Below are positions 17,214 to 24,952 of a DNA stretch of 64,000 nucleotides, one piece after another (position 1 is the first letter of the stretch; each line of letters begins with the position of its first letter). The position numbers were made by a program, and so were the translations under genes. The notes beneath the pieces are model-generated. The model worked only from the letters and a program-made list of their open reading frames with translations. It did no database searches and was not told where the DNA came from. The DNA is from CADEDV01 sp048498035 (GTDB lineage: Bacteria; Bacteroidota; Bacteroidia; Chitinophagales; Chitinophagaceae): assembly GCA_048498035.1 (NCBI GenBank), contig JBEHYT010000019.1, forward strand, positions 18,505-82,504. The letters are read 5' to 3'.

Positions 17214-17990
17214 TTAACCCAGGAATTCTTCCAGCAATGGCACCACGTTAAAAAGAGGAAGTTGGCAATTGTCGACAGATTCCAATGTACCCATATAGGT
17301 GCCATGTCCACCCGGGAATACAGCCAGTTGACTGTTCGCAATAAGCCTGCATGTCCGTATACAATGCTCCAGGCTTCCTACGTCGTGGTTACCCGTGATC
17401 AGCAAGGTAGGCGCGTGGATGGAGCGGAGTTGATCATCCGACCACCCACTGAATTTTTTCATGCGCTCTACATCGCGGTCAAAACTGCGCTGCAGCTTGG
17501 CAACGTCATTGTTTACTGCAAGGAAACCCTGCTGCAGAACCAGGGGCATCATCTCTAACGTAATTCCATTAAATCCTTCCCAGAAAGGCTCCGCCACCGC
17601 ATCACGGGAATAAAAGCCGGAAGCCAATACCAACTTACCAATTACACCGGGGTGTCGCAAGGCCAGTTCCACACAGGTTTGGGCTCCATTGCTAAAACCA
17701 AGAAAATCTGCCGTTGACAGACCAAGATGCTGCAGCAATGCGGCAACGTCGTCTGCATCCTGCTCAAAACTGAGTGGCGTACTGCGGTCGTCGGTTCTGC
17801 CATGTGCCTGCATCTCCGCGGCAATCACCTGGCGGTGCCGCGACAACGGTTCTATGATTCTTCCGAAACTGGTGTCAATGGTGGACCCACCACCGTGGAT
17901 CAGCACCAATGGACGCCCTTTACCATAACGTTCAAAGTACATCTTCATTCCATTTATTGTGGCATACTCGCCAGCAAAAGGAGTACTCAT
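17214..17990 (-). CDS. Alpha/beta-fold hydrolase
   Basis: A 258-residue alpha/beta hydrolase without signal peptide. The oxyanion-hole motif is LIHGGGST (~31-38), the nucleophile elbow GFSNGAQ (Ser ~98), the acid Asp in ITGNHDVG and the catalytic His in FPGGHGTYMG. The substrate is not predictable; close relatives are called esterases, epoxide hydrolases or carboxylesterases. It is divergent from the AraC-type regulator. Confidence 0.88.
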   Translation of the reverse strand: MSTPFAGEYATINGMKMYFERYGKGRPLVLIHGGGSTIDTSFGRIIEPLSRHRQVIAAEMQAHGRTDDRSTPLSFEQDADDVAALLQHLGLSTADFLGFSNGAQTCVELALRHPGVIGKLVLASGFYSRDAVAEPFWEGFNGITLEMMPLVLQQGFLAVNNDVAKLQRSFDRDVERMKKFSGWSDDQLRSIHAPTLLITGNHDVGSLEHCIRTCRLIANSQLAVFPGGHGTYMGTLESVDNCQLPLFNVVPLLEEFLG

Positions 17991-18138
17991 AATATGCTTG
18001 GTTTGAGAGGGGAAAGATACAATTTCAGGATTACCTGCGTTACAACCAGGCGACCATCGCCGGAAATTGACGACCCGGGCCCGCAGAAATCCGGCGAGAT
18101 CAGGAATCTTGCTTACATTTAATATACATCATTACGCC

Positions 18139-18966
18139 TTGTTTCTCCAGTTCTATACACCGCATCCCCTGCTGCAGCCGCTGGTAAGCAGTATCATGTT
18201 ATTTGCCGAGCAATTTGACCCGCGGCAACCCATGCGACCTGTGCCTTATCCGCCCCTGGCGGAACAAAGCCTTTTCTTTTATCCACGTTCTGCTATAACA
18301 GCGAAAATTCACAACGAGACAATGGCAGTTAAAAACCCGCATAGTATTATTGTCGGACCTCAAGTGCAACGCGTCGATATTGAACTCGGCCATGATCACA
18401 TGGTTGTCCGAGTGGGCTTTCGTCCGGGAGCCCTTCACCGGTTGCTGGGACTGCAAATGCGTGAGCTGGTTGATAAGGCATGCGATACAGCCGCATTTTT
18501 TCACCAGGAAGTAAATGCGGTAAATGAACGCTTGCAAAATACGGTCAGCTACCCGGAAATGATCCAGGTGGTGGAGGCCTTTCTCTTAAAGCGCATGCAA
18601 CGCATCCGTGCAGAATTGCCGTTTGACCGGGCTATGCAGGAATTAATGACGCATAAGGGGCTGCTGCCGGTAGAACAACTCGCTTCAATGGCCTGCGTAA
18701 GCCTTCGGCAGTTTGAGCGTCAATGCCATGCCAGGATCGGACTTCCTCCAAAACTCTTTGCCCGGCTGGTCAGGTTTTCCCATACGTATCGACTATTTGA
18801 ATCGCAGCCATCCGTTAGTTGGACGCACCTGGCGCATCATTGCGGCTATTATGACCAGATGCATTTTATCCGCGATTGCCGGGAGTTTGCCGGCGTTACT
18901 CCATCTGCAATTGCAAAACAGGTAAAAGACGCTCCTGCTCAATTGCAGTATATGCTTTCGTTTTAA
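18139..18966 (+). CDS. AraC-family transcriptional regulator (DUF6597 + HTH)
   Basis: The N-terminal domain resembles the DUF6597 sensor region (PLLQPLVSSIMLFAEQF ... YPPLAEQSLFFYPRS; HMVVRVGFRPGALHRLLG). A C-terminal double helix-turn-helix follows at ~175-275, with VEQLASMACVSLRQFERQC and WTHLAHHCGYYDQMHFIRDC. The frame is open from a TTG at 18067. Family starts begin just before the LQFYTPHPLLQPLV segment, so TTG 18139 is chosen, with low certainty. It faces the hydrolase gene and precedes the cupin gene by ~100 bp, so either may be its target. Confidence 0.8.
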   Translation: MFLQFYTPHPLLQPLVSSIMLFAEQFDPRQPMRPVPYPPLAEQSLFFYPRSAITAKIHNETMAVKNPHSIIVGPQVQRVDIELGHDHMVVRVGFRPGALHRLLGLQMRELVDKACDTAAFFHQEVNAVNERLQNTVSYPEMIQVVEAFLLKRMQRIRAELPFDRAMQELMTHKGLLPVEQLASMACVSLRQFERQCHARIGLPPKLFARLVRFSHTYRLFESQPSVSWTHLAHHCGYYDQMHFIRDCREFAGVTPSAIAKQVKDAPAQLQYMLSF

Positions 18967-19017
18967 TCCCTTTCAAAAATGTCGCTTTTGTACTATGTCC
19001 ACCGCAGGCGGCCCGGT

Positions 19018-19025
19018 TAGCTTTG
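19018..19025 (+). promoter_or_regulatory. Putative -7 box (TAGCTTTG) for the cupin gene
   Basis: Exact TAnnTTTG match, 47 nt before the ATG at 19073. It lies inside the 5' extension of the reading frame (which opens at 18995), supporting the downstream start. Confidence 0.45.
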
Positions 19026-19072
19026 TGTACCGGAAAGTAATACCCAGCTATTTGTTCACTTATTTTTTTAAC

Positions 19073-19681
19073 ATGAAACAACAACTCAACCGGCGCCAGT
19101 TGATGCAACAACTTGCCGCTGTTACGCTTGGAACCATTGCCCTTCCTTCAATTGGACTGGCAGGCACCGCTTTGCAGCAGACAGGTGAAGACCCGGCACC
19201 ATTATATATTCCGCCAGGTGGCGGAACGAAGGGAAGAGTGGGGGAAATGGATATTCTCTTTAAATTAGATGAGTCCCAAACCGGCGGACATATTGGTCTC
19301 TGGGAAACCGTTATTCAGCCCGGGGAATTGGGTGCGCCGCCGCACTTCCACAAAAATATTGATGAACTTTGTTATGTTCGTGAAGGAACGTTGCATGTGC
19401 TTTGCGGCACCGAGTTGCAGGAAGTGCCTGCAGGCGGTTGGCATTTACGGCCGCGCGGACTCGTACACACATTTTGGAACAGCGGTCCGCTACCTGCCCG
19501 CACGATTGATATATGCTTACCTGGGGGACATGAACGCTACATGAAAGAACTGGCTTCGCTTTTTGAAGATGGGAAACGGCCGGTGCCGGGCGCTATGCAA
19601 CAACTGGAAAATAAATACGATATCCATTACCGGTTTGATCTGCTACAGGATATCCTCGATCGATACAAGGTGAAGCTGTAA
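19073..19681 (+). CDS. Cupin-domain protein with signal sequence
   Basis: A 202-residue protein with an N-terminal export signal (MKQQLNRRQLMQQLAAVTLG; the paired arginines hint at Tat export) and one cupin barrel. The metal-binding cupin motif 1 is seen as PPHFHKNIDELCYVREGTLHV (His-x-His with Glu) and motif 2 as PRGLVHTFWNSG. It probably binds a metal in the periplasm; the reaction is unknown. An in-frame ATG exists at 18995, but the signal peptide and the -7 box favour 19073. Just upstream is the AraC regulator. Confidence 0.8.
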   Translation: MKQQLNRRQLMQQLAAVTLGTIALPSIGLAGTALQQTGEDPAPLYIPPGGGTKGRVGEMDILFKLDESQTGGHIGLWETVIQPGELGAPPHFHKNIDELCYVREGTLHVLCGTELQEVPAGGWHLRPRGLVHTFWNSGPLPARTIDICLPGGHERYMKELASLFEDGKRPVPGAMQQLENKYDIHYRFDLLQDILDRYKVKL

Positions 19682-19722
19682 TGCGCAGGCTTTACAAAAA
19701 AATAAATTAGACCCGGAGGGTA

Positions 19723-19758
19723 ATAGATTTTGTCTATCAAAAGATAGATTTAATCAAT
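19723..19758 (+). promoter_or_regulatory. OxyR-like operator upstream of katG
   Basis: The tetrads ATAG-n7-CTAT-n6-ATAG-n7-CAAT are arranged as in the OxyR consensus (ATAG-n7-CTAT-n7-ATAG-n7-CTAT), with the last tetrad at 3 of 4 and the central spacer 1 nt short. The centre is also a hairpin, TCTATC-AAAA-GATAGA. It is ~85 nt upstream of the katG start, where a peroxide-responsive activator would bind. The oxyR gene is not in the window. Confidence 0.5.
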
Positions 19759-19784
19759 TATGATTATCCCTCCAAAATCCTACA

Positions 19785-19820
19785 TTTACACCCCGGCCAG
19801 GTTATGGCCCGGGGTGTAAA
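19785..19820 (+). promoter_or_regulatory. Strong leader hairpin before katG
   Basis: Inverted arms TTTACACCCCGGCC (19785-19798) and its complement at 19806-19820, with one extra C and a 7-nt loop, ending 21 nt before the katG ATG. There is no U tract, so it is not a standard terminator. Possible uses are mRNA stability, attenuation or a palindromic operator. Confidence 0.55.
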
Positions 19821-19841
19821 TTATTTGATAATAACAATTAT

Positions 19842-22121
19842 ATGGACAAAGATTCACAAGATATCAGTAAATGCCCGTTTCATAACGGAAGCCTGAAGCA
19901 GAATGCAGCAGGTGGTGGCACCCGCAACCGCGACTGGTGGCCAAACCAACTTCGCCTCAGTGTACTTCGCCAGCATTCCAGCCTGTCTGATCCGATGGAT
20001 AGTAATTTTGATTACGCAAAAGAATTCAGTACACTGGATCTTGACGCAGTAAAAAAAGATTTGCATGCCCTGATGACGGATTCACAGGATTGGTGGCCGG
20101 CAGATTTTGGCCACTACGGCCCCCTCTTTATCCGTATGGCCTGGCACAGTGCGGGAACCTATCGCGTAGGCGATGGACGCGGTGGCGCCGGTGCAGGTCA
20201 GCAGCGTTTTGCACCGCTTAACAGTTGGCCGGATAATGTAAGTCTTGATAAAGCCCGTCGGCTGCTATGGCCGATCAAACAGAAATATGGCCGTAAGATT
20301 TCCTGGGCCGATCTGATGATCCTGACCGGAAACGTAGCGCTGGAATCCATGGGTTTTAAAACGTTTGGCTTTGCTGGCGGACGCCCCGATGTTTGGGAAC
20401 CCGATGAAGATGTATACTGGGGTGCCGAAACCACCTGGCTGGGCGGCGATGTCCGCTATTCCCATGGTTCGGATGGTGTGCCTAAAGAACACGGCGTAGT
20501 TTCATCCGATGATGATGCTGATGGGAAAATACATTCGCGCGACCTGGAAAATCCGCTTGCCGCGGTGCAGATGGGGCTTATTTACGTAAACCCGGAAGGT
20601 CCGGATGGTAATCCTGATCCCATTGCCGCTGCCAAAGATATTCGTGATACGTTTGGCCGTATGGCAATGAATGATGAAGAAACTGTGGCGCTGATTGCCG
20701 GTGGACATAGTTTTGGAAAAACGCACGGCGCCGCACCCGCCACCCATGTTGGTAAAGAGCCGGAAGCTGCAGACATAGAATTGCAGGGATTGGGTTGGAC
20801 CAACAGCTACGGATCCGGGAAAGGTGCAGATACTATTACCAGCGGACTGGAAGTTACCTGGACCAAAACACCTACCAGATGGAGCAACAACTTTTTTGAA
20901 AATCTATTTGGTTTTGAATGGGAATTGACCAAGAGTCCGGCAGGCGCTCATCAGTGGGTAGCAAAGGGAGCAGATGACCTGATCCCCGATGCTTTTGACG
21001 GAAAGAAAAAACATCGCCCCACGATGTTGACCACCGATCTGTCACTCCGGTTTGATCCGGCGTATGAAAAGATCTCCCGTAAATTCCTCAATGATCCCGA
21101 TGCTTTTGCAGATGCATTTGCACGAGCCTGGTTTAAATTAACACACCGGGATATGGGACCGCGTGCCCGCTACCTGGGCCCTGACGTTCCTGCAGAGGAA
21201 CTGCTTTGGCAGGATCCGATTCCGGCTGTTGATCATGCGTTGGTGAATGACAATGATATTGCTGCGCTGAAAGCGAAAGTGCTTGCTTCCGGTTTGTCGG
21301 TATCAGAACTGGTGTCAACCGCATGGGCTTCCGCATCCACGTTCCGTGGATCAGATAAACGCGGCGGTGCCAATGGAGCACGCATTCGCCTGGCTCCTCA
21401 AAAATACTGGCAGGTAAATAATCCTTCCACCTTGCAAAAGGTGTTGGATAAACTGGAAGGCATTCAAAAAGAATTTAACGACGCTCAAAAAGACGGTAAG
21501 AAAATATCAATAGCGGATCTTATAGTGCTGGCCGGCAGCGCAGCGGTGGAAAAAGCAGCCAAAGATGCAGGTGTATCGGTATCCGTTGCGTTTACACCGG
21601 GCCGTATGGATGCCACGCAGGAGCAAACTGATGTTGAATCAATTAATTTCCTGGAGCCGCGCGCAGATGGTTTCAGGAATTACCGCAAAGCCAAAGGCGC
21701 TGCATCCACGGAAGCGCTGCTGATAGATAAAGCACAACTGCTAACATTATCTGCGCCGGAACTTACGGTGTTGGTAGGAGGTATGCGTGTGCTGGGTACC
21801 AACTTCGATGGTTCAAAACACGGTGTGTTTACCAATCGCGTGGGCCAGCTGACCAACGATTTCTTTGTAAACCTGCTCGACATGCACACATCCTGGAAAG
21901 CCGCTTCGCAGGATAAGGAATTGTATGAAGGAACTGATCGGGCAAGCGGAGCATCCAAATGGACTGCCACACGTGCAGACCTGGTGTTCGGTTCCAACTC
22001 CGAATTACGGGCCATTGCCGAAGTATATGGAAGCGCAGACGCGACTGAGAAGTTTGTCAACGACTTTGTGAAAGCCTGGACCAAGGTGATGAACCTGGAC
22101 CGGTTTGATTTGAAGAAATAA
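19842..22121 (+). CDS. katG: Catalase-peroxidase KatG
   Basis: A 759-residue bifunctional haem enzyme that removes hydrogen peroxide. In the N-terminal domain the distal triad is R98-W101-H102 (IRMAWHSAGTYR), the proximal haem ligand is H289 (AGGHSFGKTHGA), and the Met-Tyr-Trp adduct residues are all present (W101, Y248 in GLIYVNPEGPDG, M274 in FGRMAMNDE; the Y-M spacing of 26 matches the family). The C-terminal half is the usual haem-less duplicate. The length is normal. It is monocistronic: an OxyR-like site and leader hairpin upstream, terminator downstream. Confidence 0.97.
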   Translation: MDKDSQDISKCPFHNGSLKQNAAGGGTRNRDWWPNQLRLSVLRQHSSLSDPMDSNFDYAKEFSTLDLDAVKKDLHALMTDSQDWWPADFGHYGPLFIRMAWHSAGTYRVGDGRGGAGAGQQRFAPLNSWPDNVSLDKARRLLWPIKQKYGRKISWADLMILTGNVALESMGFKTFGFAGGRPDVWEPDEDVYWGAETTWLGGDVRYSHGSDGVPKEHGVVSSDDDADGKIHSRDLENPLAAVQMGLIYVNPEGPDGNPDPIAAAKDIRDTFGRMAMNDEETVALIAGGHSFGKTHGAAPATHVGKEPEAADIELQGLGWTNSYGSGKGADTITSGLEVTWTKTPTRWSNNFFENLFGFEWELTKSPAGAHQWVAKGADDLIPDAFDGKKKHRPTMLTTDLSLRFDPAYEKISRKFLNDPDAFADAFARAWFKLTHRDMGPRARYLGPDVPAEELLWQDPIPAVDHALVNDNDIAALKAKVLASGLSVSELVSTAWASASTFRGSDKRGGANGARIRLAPQKYWQVNNPSTLQKVLDKLEGIQKEFNDAQKDGKKISIADLIVLAGSAAVEKAAKDAGVSVSVAFTPGRMDATQEQTDVESINFLEPRADGFRNYRKAKGAASTEALLIDKAQLLTLSAPELTVLVGGMRVLGTNFDGSKHGVFTNRVGQLTNDFFVNLLDMHTSWKAASQDKELYEGTDRASGASKWTATRADLVFGSNSELRAIAEVYGSADATEKFVNDFVKAWTKVMNLDRFDLKK

Positions 22122-22124
22122 ATG

Positions 22125-22153
22125 AAAATCCTCCTTCGGGAGGATTTTTTTTA
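22125..22153 (+). terminator. Rho-independent terminator of katG
   Basis: Stem AAAATCCTCC / GGAGGATTTT with a UUCG tetraloop, running into eight T residues; it begins 3 nt past the katG stop codon. Confidence 0.93.
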
Positions 22154-22270
22154 GCTTATTTGACCGCTTGTTGTCGAGTTAAAAAGCAAACGCTCTTATT
22201 CAAAAAGAAACTTTATTTCGGCTGTCGGGAAAAGTTTATCAGGTGATTGGTGGTTGAGAGATAGATGAAT

Positions 22271-22349
22271 CACTTTGCGTTCATAGCGGTTCCTCGCGTT
22301 CGTTGCGATACCGCGTTTATGAAGCACTATTTTTGGGGAGCGCAAAGTG
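22271..22349. repeat. GCG-rich imperfect palindromic repeat, copy A
   Basis: The non-coding gap 22154-22428 holds a long imperfect palindrome. Outer arms are CACTTTGCG (22271-22279) and CGCAAAGTG (22341-22349); inner arms are TTCATAGCGGT and ACCGCGTTTATGAA. Its word TTTGCGTTCATAGCG recurs at 24550-24564 in copy B. No gene is visible in the gap. Confidence 0.6.
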
Positions 22350-22428
22350 CGCCAAGGTTATGCCAATTGGGGCTGTTCTAAAGTTTCCCCGCACAACAGT
22401 GATTTGTCAATCACCAACCCCCGGATGC

Positions 22429-22800
22429 CTAATAGAAAAACTGTTCGGATATGATCTTGCCGTCTTTAACTTCGTACATCATCAGTTGATTAAGCTGTAC
22501 ACGACCAAAGCCTGATGTTGTTACATCTATCGAGCGTTGAACGACAAAATGATTTTCTGCAACCATCGGTTCGCTGGTAGAGGCACCATGCAGTTCTACA
22601 ATTCCTTTTACAAATTTTTCCCCTTTCTCCCGCACATTCGCTTTTCCCTCGGCATAGCCAAACCAGGGTGAATGCGGCGGGTCAATACTTTTTACATCGT
22701 CTGAAAAAAATTCTTCCTGTATAGCAAACCATTTTTCCTGTTTGGCAAGTTCATTAAAGCGCGCCGCCACTTCCGCAGTGCTGTATTTTTTTTCACTCAT
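22429..22800 (-). CDS. SnoaL/NTF2-like family protein
   Basis: A 123-residue cytoplasmic protein with the NTF2-like cone fold signature (AARFNELAKQEKWFAIQEEFFSDDVKSIDPP ... SEPMVAENHFVVQRSIDV ... LNQLMMYEVKDGKIISEQFFY). Members include polyketide cyclases, ketosteroid isomerases and many small-ligand binders, so no reaction can be assigned. It stands alone. A near -7 element TAGCTTTA sits upstream on the minus strand. Confidence 0.8.
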   Translation of the reverse strand: MSEKKYSTAEVAARFNELAKQEKWFAIQEEFFSDDVKSIDPPHSPWFGYAEGKANVREKGEKFVKGIVELHGASTSEPMVAENHFVVQRSIDVTTSGFGRVQLNQLMMYEVKDGKIISEQFFY

Positions 22801-22869
22801 CGGTTATTGTTTTATATTGGTAAAGCTAACGTCTGCTAACGGATCCTACAGGGTGTAAAACAGACTTTG

Positions 22870-22912
22870 TTCCGGGGCGTTTTGGACAATTTTATACTAT
22901 TCCGGGGCATTC
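22870..22912. repeat. Pair of direct repeats TTCCGGGGCRTT, 30 bp apart
   Basis: The 12-nt words at 22870 and 22900 differ at one position and are spaced by 30 bp (about three DNA turns) in the divergent promoter region between the SnoaL-like gene and the DUF4932 gene. A possible regulator site. Confidence 0.35.
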
Positions 22913-22965
22913 GGCGTTATTGATGTGGACGTTTTTACTGACCATCACCCAAAACAGGCTAACAC

Positions 22966-24408
22966 ATGAGAACATGGCTTTTGGCCCTGGCCTTCACTGG
23001 TTTTTTAAACCAGGCCCTGGCGCAAACGGTTATAGATACCATCCCTGGTGAACATTGGTGCCCCAATGATACGTTTGTTTTAAAATTCAAAAACTTTCCC
23101 AAATCCTTTCCCTACCGCGTAAGCCGTGAAAACAATGAAAGCCCCGGTACGGATGCGGCATTGGATGAATATGCAGTTCTTTATTTTGGTAATGACAGCC
23201 TTCGGCTGAATTATCACAATCATATTCCATACGCGCATATTATTTTTATTCACTTCGTCTCACCGAAGGGTAAAACATGGCTTCGCTTTCATTTTAACGA
23301 CCTGGCCAACTATTTTCCGTTATCCTATATGGAAAAAAATGAGGGTGGTACGCAGGTGGACATCCCGGAGCCGTACGAACTGGCAAATATTATCTGGACG
23401 CTTTCTCCCGCCGGACAACAGGCATCAGACTTGAACAAAGGCGGCGCTTATTACGAACGCGTAGTGAACTATTTCAAACCGTATATGGATCATCCAATTT
23501 TTAAACAATTGGATTTTCATGGTGATGAGTATGCTGAAAGATATTATGCCTTCAGGGAAAACAGCTTTGCGTTCAATTTTCGTGATTCCAAGCCCGGCGC
23601 CAGGGATACACGATTGCTCTTTAATGGTCCCTATTACTACGTATATGGGGATGAACTGGCCGACAGCAGCCTGTTTGGCAAATTGAAACCATTGGTGGAA
23701 GATTTTGCGAAGAAGTCGGATTTTCGGAAATTTTATAAAGACAACCTGGCATATTATCAATCGGCAATTGCGCGGGAGCGGGCATTGCTGCCGCTAAAGA
23801 AAATGTGGGCCTGGCTGGAAGATCAGTTCCCGGGGATCCGATACCAGTCGTACCGCGTGGTATTCTCACCATTGATTGGCGGCTCGCACAGCACACAACG
23901 CTACTCCACGCGTTTCAAAGGAGGTCGGTTTGGAGAGAATGTGATGTTTGTATGCGGTACGGATCGTTATGATCAGCTTCAGGATGTTTCTGATACGGTG
24001 CGCGAAGGATTGATGTCGGGCATTGTATTTACTGAGATTGATCACAATTATGTAAATCCTATTAGTAGTCGGTACGGAAAGCGGATTGATAGTATTTTCT
24101 CCAATAGACAGGTGTGGGCAAAAACAGGCAACAGCAGTGATTATTATGGTAGCCCGGAGAGCGTATTTAACGAATATATGACGCATGCGGCGTTTTGCCT
24201 TTACATACAGGACAGTTATGAAAAACCGGTGGCTGATTACGTAGTGGCAGCCCGTGAAAGCCTGATGGTGGAGCGGCGGAATTTTATCCGTTTCCGGGAG
24301 TTTGACCAGGCACTGATGCAAATCCGGAAAAAACACCCGGGCGTGAAGCTGGCAGATCTATACCCGTATTTATTAGATTGGTGTAGAGATAATTCGATAA
24401 TTCGTTAA
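22966..24408 (+). CDS. DUF4932 family secreted protein
   Basis: A 480-residue exported protein. The signal peptide covers residues 1-20 (cleavage after QALA). A first domain of ~110 residues is beta-rich. The second matches DUF4932, whose conserved part here includes SGIVFTEIDHNYVNPISSRYG, VFNEYMTHAAFCLYIQDSY and ERRNFIRFREFDQAL. The His/Glu pattern (EIDHNY..., FNEYMTHA) suggests a metal site, possibly a metallopeptidase-like fold; that is inference. The last residues (DWCRDNSIIR) are encoded by the start of an ATTCG repeat tract, so the C-terminus may have been altered by repeat insertion. Confidence 0.7.
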   Translation: MRTWLLALAFTGFLNQALAQTVIDTIPGEHWCPNDTFVLKFKNFPKSFPYRVSRENNESPGTDAALDEYAVLYFGNDSLRLNYHNHIPYAHIIFIHFVSPKGKTWLRFHFNDLANYFPLSYMEKNEGGTQVDIPEPYELANIIWTLSPAGQQASDLNKGGAYYERVVNYFKPYMDHPIFKQLDFHGDEYAERYYAFRENSFAFNFRDSKPGARDTRLLFNGPYYYVYGDELADSSLFGKLKPLVEDFAKKSDFRKFYKDNLAYYQSAIARERALLPLKKMWAWLEDQFPGIRYQSYRVVFSPLIGGSHSTQRYSTRFKGGRFGENVMFVCGTDRYDQLQDVSDTVREGLMSGIVFTEIDHNYVNPISSRYGKRIDSIFSNRQVWAKTGNSSDYYGSPESVFNEYMTHAAFCLYIQDSYEKPVADYVVAARESLMVERRNFIRFREFDQALMQIRKKHPGVKLADLYPYLLDWCRDNSIIR

Positions 24409-24531
24409 TTCGGCGATTCGGTAATGGCAATTACAGAATCCTTGTGCCCGGGGAGAATTTTATTACACAACCGAAATTATCATTGCTTTCAAATAATGGA
24501 AACGGATTGTCAAGCCGGTCAAATTCCTATT

Positions 24532-24640
24532 GCGTACTTTGCGCGACCTTTGCGTTCATTGCGTTACAAAAAGAAGTTCTTCATAAACATAGTATCGCGA
24601 AGTACGCCAGGAACCGCAGAGGACGCGAGAGAAGGTGAAA
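24532..24640. repeat. GCG-rich imperfect palindromic repeat, copy B
   Basis: The arms GCGTACTTTGCG (24532-24543) and CGCGAAGTACGC (24596-24607) pair with one mismatch. Inside is TTTGCGTTCATTGCG, the word shared with copy A at 22274-22288. The downstream part (CCGCAGAGGACGCG) continues the family style. Confidence 0.6.
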
Positions 24641-24691
24641 AGTGAAAGATAAAAATTAAAAGGTGAACGAAAATAGAGAATTCTCATTAAT

Positions 24692-24905
24692 CACATTAGC
24701 ACATCAGCACATTTTTCTTCATTATCGAATCGTCGAATTAAAGAATTAGCAATCATTTTCACATTAGTACATCAGCACATTTTTCTTCATTGTCGAATCA
24801 GCGAATCGTCGAATTAAGGAATTAATTTCCACATTAGCACATTTTCACATTATATCATTTTCCTCCATTATCGAATCAGCGAATCGCCGAATTAATGAAT
24901 TAAGG
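24692..24905. repeat. Tandem repeat, three units of 68-75 bp
   Basis: Units start at 24692, 24760 and 24830. Each begins CACATTAGCACAT (or a one-base variant), goes on with a TTTTCTTCATT-type segment, and ends with CGAATCnnCGAATTAA words. The end of unit 3 reads as the reverse complement of the core of the 117-bp repeats at 1.6-1.9 kb, so this is the same family in opposite orientation. There are no variable spacers, so it is not CRISPR. Confidence 0.8.
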
Positions 24906-24952
24906 GGAGCAGCTTTCGCCACCCCCCTTGCGGTTTCAATAAAACCCGAGCA

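Larger units (their letters stand above)
24388..24952. repeat. Repeat-filled intergenic region (ATTCG words, palindrome, tandem repeat)
   Basis: After the DUF4932 stop codon there is no gene for ~540 bp. In order it holds: ATTCG words (24390-24420), a GCG-rich palindromic repeat (24532-24640), and a three-unit tandem repeat (24692-24905). The stretch just before the next gene (24906-24952) shows no clear terminator. Confidence 0.75.

Noticed and set aside
24692..24905. Tandem repeats read as a CRISPR array
   Set aside because: Units of 68-75 bp are contiguous and nearly identical, without unique spacers or cas genes.
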